Origin: UBA5314 sp039679855
GTDB taxonomy: Bacteria; Bacillota; Syntrophomonadia; Syntrophomonadales; Syntrophomonadaceae
Assembly: GCA_039679855.1 (NCBI GenBank)
Contig: JBDKUE010000187.1
Span: 1-9,138 of the forward strand
Length of the DNA: 9,138 nt
Direction of reading: 5' to 3'
Positions within the stretch are counted from its first letter, which is position 1; each line of letters opens with the position of its first letter. The position numbers and the translations under genes are program-made. The notes under the pieces were generated by a model. That model had not been told where the DNA came from and did not search any database. It worked only from the letters and a program-made list of their open reading frames with translations. Positions 1-4,620 of this stretch are shown one piece after another.

Positions 1-290
1 TTTTGCATGCCTACAATCCCTTCCCGGTTTTCAGACATACTGCCGAGATAACCTGCTTTATCAGTAAGGATGAAGTTGGGAAGGGTTCAGGTACCCAGGC
101 CCTGTCAGTACTTGAACAGGATGCGAAAAAGATGGGTATAAACATCCTTCTGGCCAGTATTAATTCCCAAAACACGGCCAGTATACGTTTTCATGAGAAG
201 AACGGATTTAAAGAATGCGGCAGGTTTCATGGAATAGGAGAAAAGAAAGGCCAGTCTTTTGACCAGGTGTGGGTGCAAAAGAATATATGA
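1..290 (+). CDS. GNAT-family N-acetyltransferase, C-terminal part
   Basis: This is the 3' part of an acetyltransferase that would transfer the acetyl group of acetyl-CoA to an amine, acting in the cytoplasm. The frame is open from the window edge to TGA at 288-290. A TTG at 3-5 is probably not the real start, because the visible protein begins inside the fold. RHTAEITCFI is the central strand typical of the phosphinothricin/YncA-like subgroup. VGKGSGTQAL is the acetyl-CoA pyrophosphate-binding loop (motif A). NTASIRFHEKNGF is motif B, with the usual N...A..F..K.GF pattern. About 95 residues are visible of a family length near 165-180, so roughly the first 70-80 residues lie outside the window. 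The substrate cannot be told from this part. The next gene is on the opposite strand and converges on it. Confidence 0.85.
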   Translation, partial: LHAYNPFPVFRHTAEITCFISKDEVGKGSGTQALSVLEQDAKKMGINILLASINSQNTASIRFHEKNGFKECGRFHGIGEKKGQSFDQVWVQKNI

Positions 291-296
291 GCTAAA

Positions 297-322
297 AGGG
301 GGGCCAATCTGCCCCATCTTTA
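297..322. terminator. short GC hairpin between convergent genes
   Basis: GGGGC (300-304) pairs with GCCCC (311-315) around a six-base loop. On the plus strand it is followed by ATCTTTATT. On the minus strand it is followed by CCTTTT. It lies in the 46-bp gap between two convergent genes, so it may end transcription from both sides. The stem is only 5 bp, so this is a modest candidate. Confidence 0.4.
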
Positions 323-336
323 TTGGTCAACGTCAG

Positions 337-1095
337 CTACTTTCCGGTTTTGGCCAGCAGCTGTTCATATAAGGCTTGTGTCTGCTGTGGGTCCGTAAAA
401 TTGATCAAAACCGGCTGGCGCCCGCTTCGATAAATGACTACAACCGGGCCCTGGTTGGAGCGCAGGAATAGAAGCGACGGGCCCAATCCTTTAACGTCAA
501 AATGGCCTTTAAGAATCGGCCCCAGGTTTAATCCGTTGTTTTTGACTCCTATTTCGGGCAAGGCTGTTTTGAACTCGAGCTTATCAATATCGGCGTAGTT
601 GATGGATACCCCATAGGAACCGCTGATTACCAGTTGGTCTGCTTCCGGGGTAATTTGAGGCTCGCGTGAGGTCAAGGCAATGCTTATTCCCACGCCGCCG
701 CAGACTAGGACGGCAAAAATCATAGTTGCTATCAAAAGGCGTTTACGAGAACGGGCCCGTTTTATGGACTTCGGATCGTCAGACGGAGGCGGGTTGAAGC
801 GCTGAACTGCAAAAGCCATGTAAAACACCAGAATCAGCAGCAGGCCCATCCCCACCTCAATCCCCCAGACAAAACCGGACTTATGGAGTATGAGCCCCAG
901 AACCGGGGCGGCGGCGGTTATCATCAACTGTCTGCCCACGAAATCACCCAGTCCCTTTTCAATCATAAACTCTTTCTCGTGGGCAGGAGCGGTGTTATAA
1001 CCGGATATTAATTCATAGGCCTTGCCGAATTTTATAGCTATACCCACACCCAGCAGCAAGCCGCTTATCAGAAGAAAAATAACGATTTCAGCCAT
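337..1095 (-). CDS. membrane protein: DUF3784-like N-terminal half with extracytoplasmic PH-like tail
   Basis: This is a 252-residue predicted integral membrane protein of unknown function. Helix 1 is about residues 3-23, followed by AYELISGYNT, which resembles the conserved 'GYNT' region of DUF3784 proteins. Helices 2 and 3 are about 57-72 and 75-97. A basic linker (109-119, rich in K and R) precedes helix 4 (120-142). About 110 soluble residues follow, rich in beta strand (QLVISGSYGVSI, DIDKLEF, PVVVIYRSGRQPVLINF) and resembling bacterial PH-like domains. The basic linker suggests it is cytoplasmic and the tail outside. ATG at 1095 was chosen because it starts directly before helix 1 and has GGGTG just upstream. 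A GTG at 1101 is equally possible, and a TTG at 1158 would fall inside the likely promoter. It is divergent from the secreted domain protein at 1270. The family assignment is from memory of motifs and is moderate. Confidence 0.7.
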   Translation of the reverse strand: MAEIVIFLLISGLLLGVGIAIKFGKAYELISGYNTAPAHEKEFMIEKGLGDFVGRQLMITAAAPVLGLILHKSGFVWGIEVGMGLLLILVFYMAFAVQRFNPPPSDDPKSIKRARSRKRLLIATMIFAVLVCGGVGISIALTSREPQITPEADQLVISGSYGVSINYADIDKLEFKTALPEIGVKNNGLNLGPILKGHFDVKGLGPSLLFLRSNQGPVVVIYRSGRQPVLINFTDPQQTQALYEQLLAKTGK

Positions 1096-1130
1096 TTTCA
1101 CCCATCCCTGCTTCCAGCTATTTGTAAATA

Positions 1131-1158
1131 ATGATACATTTTGCTGTAAAAAAATCAA
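1131..1158 (-). promoter_or_regulatory. sigma-A-like promoter for the leftward membrane-protein gene
   Basis: Read on the minus strand, TTGATT (1158-1153) and TATCAT (1136-1131) are separated by 16 bases. The T-rich spacer and the predicted start about 30 bases before the ATG at 1095 fit a vegetative promoter. One copy of the 8-mer discussed at 1160-1249 lies directly behind the -35. Confidence 0.45.
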
Positions 1159-1159
1159 G

Positions 1160-1249
1160 TCAGATAATAGAATGGTATTACGGTGAACCGGGTTAGATGG
1201 GATTGTAAAGCAAGTTATCTGAGCGTTTTTACGTAAAATGATCAGATAA
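1160..1249. repeat. three copies of TCAGATAA, two forming a concentric dyad (possible operator or leader hairpin)
   Basis: TCAGATAA occurs at 1160-1167 and 1242-1249, and its complement TTATCTGA at 1215-1222. The last two form the arms of a dyad centred on 1232. In it 1215-1229 pairs with 1235-1249 around loop TACGT, with one mismatch and one G-T pair. The core also contains a perfect 12-bp palindrome, TTTTACGTAAAA (1227-1238). The dyad ends seven bases before the ribosome binding site of the gene at 1270, and the third copy abuts the leftward -35. It could be an operator shared by the divergent pair, or an RNA hairpin in the rightward leader. No clear rightward -35/-10 pair was found. Confidence 0.55.
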
Positions 1250-1269
1250 ACAGTTAAGGGGGGACGCTT

Positions 1270-1719
1270 GTGAGAAGGATGCCAATTGCAGCTTTTTGGT
1301 GTTTGATTTTGATGATCGGGGTTTTGATTCCCGGCCAGGCTATGGCGGCAGCTCCCAGGGTAGTAGTCAACGGGCAGGACCTGAAAATGGAGGTGCCGCC
1401 GGTCATCGAAAATGGGCGCACCCTGGTGCCGTTTAGCGCCATTGCCAATGCCCTGTCGGCCTCGGTGGATTGGGACGGACCCAGCCGGACGGTGACCGTG
1501 CTAAAAGGCTGCGACCAGCTTGTGCTTACAGTGGGAGATTCTACCGCCTATAAAAACGGGTCGCCGATCAGTCTGCCAGTACCGGCCCAAATTATCGCAG
1601 GACGAACTATGGTTCCCTTAAGTTTTATTGGCCTGGCGTTAGGCGCATCGGTGGAATGGGATGCCGTGACTCGGACGGTTTTCATCTATTGCGCCGATGT
1701 CAACCCGCCGTCCACCTGA
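1270..1719 (+). CDS. secreted copper-amine-oxidase N-terminal-domain-like protein
   Basis: This is a small exported protein of 149 residues made of a signal peptide and two related repeats. GTG at 1270 is the start because AAGGGGGG (1256-1263) lies six bases upstream. Residues 1-26 are a signal peptide: MRRM, a hydrophobic core and a cleavage site after AMA. The repeats are about 42-77 and 104-140. They share the pattern V(P).xI..GRT(L/M)VP(F/L)S.I..AL.ASV(D/E)WD...RTV. This is the domain first named from copper amine oxidase N termini and common, often as many copies, in surface proteins of Clostridia. It has no catalytic residues; it is generally thought of as a wall- or scaffold-type module. 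Single cysteines at 81 and 141 could form a disulfide. A protein with only this module suggests a minimal envelope component. It is divergent from the membrane protein at 337-1095. Confidence 0.85.
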   Translation: MRRMPIAAFWCLILMIGVLIPGQAMAAAPRVVVNGQDLKMEVPPVIENGRTLVPFSAIANALSASVDWDGPSRTVTVLKGCDQLVLTVGDSTAYKNGSPISLPVPAQIIAGRTMVPLSFIGLALGASVEWDAVTRTVFIYCADVNPPST

Positions 1720-1729
1720 GGGATCTGAT

Positions 1730-1757
1730 ACCTGCCGGAGGCAAAGGTGTTTTTGTT
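1730..1757 (+). terminator. possible weak terminator after the secreted protein gene
   Basis: ACCTGCC (1730-1736) pairs with GGC plus AGGT (1740-1742 and 1745-1748), with a GGA loop and a two-A bulge. It is followed by GTTTTTGTT. It lies 10 bases after the stop codon. The stem is imperfect, so termination would be partial. Confidence 0.4.
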
Positions 1758-1762
1758 AAAAT

Positions 1763-1787
1763 TACATATTTAGAACTCAAATATGTA
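1763..1787. repeat. 9-bp inverted repeat TACATATTT / AAATATGTA
   Basis: The arms at 1763-1771 and 1779-1787 are perfect, with spacer AGAACTC. The element is AT-rich and lies about 180-200 bp upstream of the sigma-54-type promoter at 1969. That is a usual distance for an enhancer-binding activator site, although an RNA hairpin role is also possible. Confidence 0.55.
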
Positions 1788-1824
1788 TGCCAGTCCCGAT
1801 ATGGCGGTTTTAAGGGACTGGCAT
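1787..1824. repeat. 11-bp perfect inverted repeat ATGCCAGTCCC / GGGACTGGCAT
   Basis: The arms at 1787-1797 and 1814-1824 are perfectly complementary around a 16-base loop. It directly abuts the AT-rich inverted repeat at 1763-1787. Only TTTCGTTATATT follows, so it is a poor intrinsic terminator on the plus strand. It could be a terminator-like hairpin, a protein-binding dyad or part of a small dispersed repeat. Confidence 0.6.
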
Positions 1825-1968
1825 TTCGTTATATTATGTCCAGTTTTACGCACAGGTGTATTGGCATCCGTACAATTGCGATATTTAAAAATGAACCCCT
1901 AAAGCAATCCTCGTCGTTGAATCATAGTATTTCTCGCTATTCTTATGCGTTTCCAATGATTAGTAGAA

Positions 1969-1984
1969 TGGCATGGTAATTGCA
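1969..1984 (+). promoter_or_regulatory. sigma-54-type (-24/-12) promoter for the chemoreceptor gene
   Basis: TGGCATGGTAATTGCA matches the RpoN consensus TGGCAC-N5-TTGCW in all but one base. The invariant GG (1970-1971) and GC (1982-1983) are separated by exactly 10 bases. Transcription would start near 1995, about 65 bases before the GTG start. No equally good sigma-A or flagellar sigma-type promoter was seen in front of this gene. Confidence 0.75.
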
Positions 1985-2060
1985 AGATCATAAATAGCAT
2001 TGCATTCCGTATTATTGCACAACTACTTAACAACCGAATGAACGTATGGGGGGTAAAAAG

Positions 2061-4034
2061 GTGAGATTTACACAAAGTCTAAGGTTCAAGCTGTTGGTCT
2101 GGATTCTAATCGCATGTTTTATTGCATTAACCGGGCAAAGTGCAGTTTCCTACTTCAACAGCAGGAGCATAGTCGATTCTCAGATCCAGGATCAATGCCA
2201 GAGACTGGCGGTGTCTACGGGTAGTGAAATTGATAGCTGGATCCAGGGTTATTATAATCAATTTGAGGCCATCGCCAAGGTTGATCAGATCATGAATATG
2301 GATACATCAGCGATTCCAGGAGTGATGTCGCGTTATATAAGCTCTGAACAAGAGAATTTCTTTGTCATCTGGCCTGATGGCACGCCCCTGGGTGCCGGCG
2401 GAGAAAAGCGAGACTTCAAGTTAAATGACCGCGATTATTTCAAGGCAGCCATGGCAGGAAAGTCAAACGTAGGCTCGCCAACATTGTCCAAAGTAACTGG
2501 TAATGTAGTCTTGCCGATCGCCGTGCCTGTATATAAAGAAAAAAAGGTTGTCGGGGTTGTTGCGGCAACCATAAAGGCTGATAAGCTGGCAGATATGGTT
2601 AAATCGGTGAAGGTTGGGCAGACCGGTTATGCTACGATTGTGGACCAAAACGGGGTGTTTGTATGCCACCCGGATAAGGAGTTTATCCTCAAAAAAAGCC
2701 TGAAGGATCTGGGCAGCAGCTTTTCTGGCATAGCCGAAAAAGTGCAAAACAGGGAACCCGGAATTACAACCGTATCGGTCGATGGAAGCGATAAAATTGT
2801 GTCCTATGCGCCTATCTCATATACTGGTTGGTCGGTTTCGGTATCTGTTCCCCAGGAAGAAGTTAACCAGCCCCTGAATAGGATGCTTATGAACACGGTA
2901 TTAGTAGCTATTTTTACCCTGCTGGCCTTATTTGCCCTTCTTTGGTTCATCAGCGGCAAGTTAACCAAACCGTTTGCTGAAATGACCGGTGTTACGCTTC
3001 GCCTTTCCCAGGGAGATTTGACACAGACGATTGAGAGCAGAGACACATCTGAAGTCGGTGTATTGGCCAATTCATTAGGGGAAATGAACGAAAGCCTCAA
3101 GCAATCTTTTAAGAGAATAGCCGACAGCGCTAACATTTTATCCAATGCTTCACGGGAGCTGATATCGTCGGCTGAACAAACCGGGCAGGCATCGGAGCAG
3201 GTCAGCGCCAGTGCCGAAGAAGTGGCCAAAGCTGCGGTCTCACAGGCACAAGATGCGGGACGAACCAGCGAATTGGCCCATCAAGTCGGTTATGCAATGC
3301 AGTCGGTAGGAGAAAGCACGGAGAAGATTTCCCAAGAATCGGTTAATTTTAAGAGCATCGTGGAAAAGGTAACGGAATTGATACAACGCCAAAGAGATGA
3401 TATGGTCCTCACCGTGGAACGAACCGGCAAGGTGTCAGTTGTCATCAATGATCTCGATTCTAAAACTCAGCAAATAGGCGAAATCATAACAGTCATCGCC
3501 GACATCGCCAGCCAAACCAACCTGTTGGCCTTAAACGCGGCCATAGAGGCCGCCCGGGCTGGTGAATTGGGCAGGGGCTTTGCCGTTGTGGCTGAAGAGG
3601 TCAAGAAATTGGCTGAAGGCACTAACCAGGCGACTATGCGTATTGCATCCATCATAGGGGAGGTCCAGGATCAAGTCAAACAGGTTGTTGAGGAAGTAAA
3701 CCAGGTGGACATTTTGATTAAGGAGCAAGGTTGCTCCCTGGTAGACAACATAGCCGCTTTTGGCGAACTCGCGAAGGGGGCCATCGAGATCGACAATTCC
3801 ATTCAAGATGTTTCCGCGACTTTTGAAGAATTGGTGGCTTCGGTAGACGAAATCGTCCAGGCTATAGAAAACATATCTGCTATAACCGAAGAATCGGCTG
3901 CCGCCGCTGAACAAGTAACTGCCATAACTCAAAATCAGCTGGCCGCTGTTCAGAATATCGTTGACACCAGCCGCGATCTGGATAACATGGCGCGGCAGTT
4001 AAAAGAGATTACCGACGGTTTTAAAATTCGTTAA
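2061..4034 (+). CDS. methyl-accepting chemotaxis protein with extracellular Cache domain
   Basis: This 657-residue transmembrane receptor senses a ligand outside the cell and controls the CheA-CheW kinase complex. GTG at 2061 is preferred over ATG at 2046, because the G-run 2048-2053 inside the longer version makes a good ribosome binding site seven bases ahead. Helix 1 is about residues 9-31. The periplasmic part to about 270 resembles dCache_1: LNDRDYFKAAMAGK, the PTLSKVTGNVVLPIAVPVY segment, and GQTGYATIVDQNGVFVCHPD. The RxWY signature of amino-acid-binding dCache proteins is not seen, so the ligand is open. Helix 2 is about 277-300 and a HAMP domain about 301-353. The signalling domain carries the near-invariant hairpin tip around Q485 (SQTNLLALNAAIEAARAGE, then GRGFAVVAEEVKKLAE). 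There is no C-terminal pentapeptide tether for CheR/CheB. The gene stands alone between a sigma-54-type promoter and a strong terminator. Confidence 0.95.
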   Translation: MRFTQSLRFKLLVWILIACFIALTGQSAVSYFNSRSIVDSQIQDQCQRLAVSTGSEIDSWIQGYYNQFEAIAKVDQIMNMDTSAIPGVMSRYISSEQENFFVIWPDGTPLGAGGEKRDFKLNDRDYFKAAMAGKSNVGSPTLSKVTGNVVLPIAVPVYKEKKVVGVVAATIKADKLADMVKSVKVGQTGYATIVDQNGVFVCHPDKEFILKKSLKDLGSSFSGIAEKVQNREPGITTVSVDGSDKIVSYAPISYTGWSVSVSVPQEEVNQPLNRMLMNTVLVAIFTLLALFALLWFISGKLTKPFAEMTGVTLRLSQGDLTQTIESRDTSEVGVLANSLGEMNESLKQSFKRIADSANILSNASRELISSAEQTGQASEQVSASAEEVAKAAVSQAQDAGRTSELAHQVGYAMQSVGESTEKISQESVNFKSIVEKVTELIQRQRDDMVLTVERTGKVSVVINDLDSKTQQIGEIITVIADIASQTNLLALNAAIEAARAGELGRGFAVVAEEVKKLAEGTNQATMRIASIIGEVQDQVKQVVEEVNQVDILIKEQGCSLVDNIAAFGELAKGAIEIDNSIQDVSATFEELVASVDEIVQAIENISAITEESAAAAEQVTAITQNQLAAVQNIVDTSRDLDNMARQLKEITDGFKIR

Positions 4035-4045
4035 TCCTGTTTAGG

Positions 4046-4093
4046 AAGGGGCTGCCCCAAAAGTCCGCAACGGACTAGGAGCGGCCCCTTTTT
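4046..4093 (+). terminator. strong intrinsic terminator of the chemoreceptor gene
   Basis: AAGGGGCTGC (4046-4055) pairs with GCGGCCCCTT (4081-4090) with one G-T pair. An inner hairpin AGTCCG-CAA-CGGACT (4062-4076) sits in the loop. TTTTT (4089-4093) follows. It starts 12 bases after the stop codon. Confidence 0.9.
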
Positions 4094-4231
4094 ATCGTCT
4101 ATGTTGGCAAACACCTGATAAACCCCCAATATTACTGGTCCAATAGGAAAGTGTATTATTTCCAGTACAGAGCGGCGATACAAAAAATCCCAATAGTCCT
4201 GGCGGCAATTAACAAATAAACCCGTGATAAA

Positions 4232-4252
4232 GGCATTTTGCGGGGGAATGCC
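4232..4252. repeat. inverted repeat GGCATT / AATGCC just upstream of the sigma-54 site
   Basis: Six-base arms at 4232-4237 and 4247-4252 flank a nine-base spacer with a G-run. It ends 15 bases before the -24 element. It is close for a classical enhancer site, so the role is unclear. Confidence 0.4.
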
Positions 4253-4267
4253 AAAACTGGGTGATGT

Positions 4268-4283
4268 TGGCACACTTTTTGCA
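4268..4283 (+). promoter_or_regulatory. consensus sigma-54 (-24/-12) promoter upstream of the CoA-transferase remnant and acyl-CoA dehydrogenase
   Basis: TGGCACACTTTTTGCA matches TGGCAC-N5-TTGCW at every fixed position. GG (4269-4270) and GC (4281-4282) are 10 bases apart, and a T-run precedes the -12 GC as in strong RpoN promoters. The start would be near 4294, about 15 bases before the GTG of the transferase remnant and about 325 bases before the dehydrogenase start. Confidence 0.85.
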
Positions 4284-4308
4284 AAAAGCAGACTTGGGGG
4301 TATATCAG

Positions 4309-4418
4309 GTGGTTGAACAATCAAGATATCAGGAACCATCGCTCATCCCGATTTCCGCGATGAGTTGATCGCTGTTGCGGAAGAAATGAAGATCTGGCGT
4401 AAATCCAATCAGAAGTAA
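4309..4418 (+). pseudogene. internally deleted acetyl-CoA hydrolase / CoA-transferase family gene
   Basis: Only the two ends of a gene appear to remain. The C-terminal part (4332-4418, stop TAA) reads 28 codons including IAHPDFRDEL, a motif found near the C terminus of the acetyl-CoA hydrolase / 4-hydroxybutyrate or succinyl CoA-transferase family, then EEMKIWRKSN. Upstream in that frame there is a stop at 4314-4316 and no start codon. In another frame, GTG at 4309 lies eight bases after GGGGG (4296-4300) and reads MVEQSRYQE, which would fit the N terminus of such an enzyme. This frame stops after about 20 codons. The family is normally over 400 residues, so more than 1 kb is missing. The simplest reading is an internal deletion that joined start and end out of frame. 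The C-terminal identification is firmer than the N-terminal one. Confidence 0.6.
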
Positions 4419-4476
4419 GAAACTCTCCCGGAGCTTTCCGTACATGAGCCAGGGAAAAAACCGATTTGTTGAAGGC

Positions 4477-4482
4477 AGGAGG
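4477..4482 (+). promoter_or_regulatory. orphan Shine-Dalgarno sequence AGGAGG
   Basis: A perfect AGGAGG lies 59 bases after the transferase remnant, but no ATG, GTG or TTG opening a long frame is found 5-12 bases downstream. It may be left over from a lost reading frame, or be chance. Confidence 0.25.
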
Positions 4483-4620
4483 TGTTTAGAACTTTAACAT
4501 CCACTTTAGTCTGATGCAGTGTATTACCTGGAACAGTCGGCTGTCAGCGTATATTCGTGCTGGTGTGGCCCGATGCCAGACCTAGTAAAAATGAATAAAA
4601 ACTATAAGGAGGAAATTGTT

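Larger units (their letters stand above)
1720..2060. other. intergenic region with stacked hairpins and a sigma-54-type promoter
   Basis: No convincing gene lies here. The plus-strand reading frame at 1656-1979 overlaps the preceding gene and looks random. The region holds a weak terminator-like hairpin, two abutting inverted repeats and a -24/-12 promoter, each listed separately. The stretch 1830-1965 shows nothing recognisable. Confidence 0.6.
4094..4620. other. long leader region before the acyl-CoA dehydrogenase
   Basis: No intact gene is present. From left to right it holds about 140 bases with nothing recognisable, an inverted repeat (4232-4252), a consensus sigma-54-type promoter (4268-4283), the two ends of a collapsed CoA-transferase gene (4309-4418) and an unused Shine-Dalgarno sequence (4477-4482). 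The ribosome binding site of the dehydrogenase (4605-4612) closes the region. Confidence 0.65.

Noticed and set aside
1861..1880. TTGGCATCCGTACAATTGCG resembling a second sigma-54 site
   Set aside because: GG and GC are 13 bases apart, which this sigma factor does not tolerate.
1656..1979. 107-codon plus-strand frame
   Set aside because: It overlaps the secreted protein gene in another frame and then crosses the two inverted repeats. Its composition is not protein-like.
4031..4339. 102-codon minus-strand frame
   Set aside because: It runs through the strong terminator, the sigma-54-type promoter and the remnant of the transferase. It has no ribosome binding site or recognisable motif.
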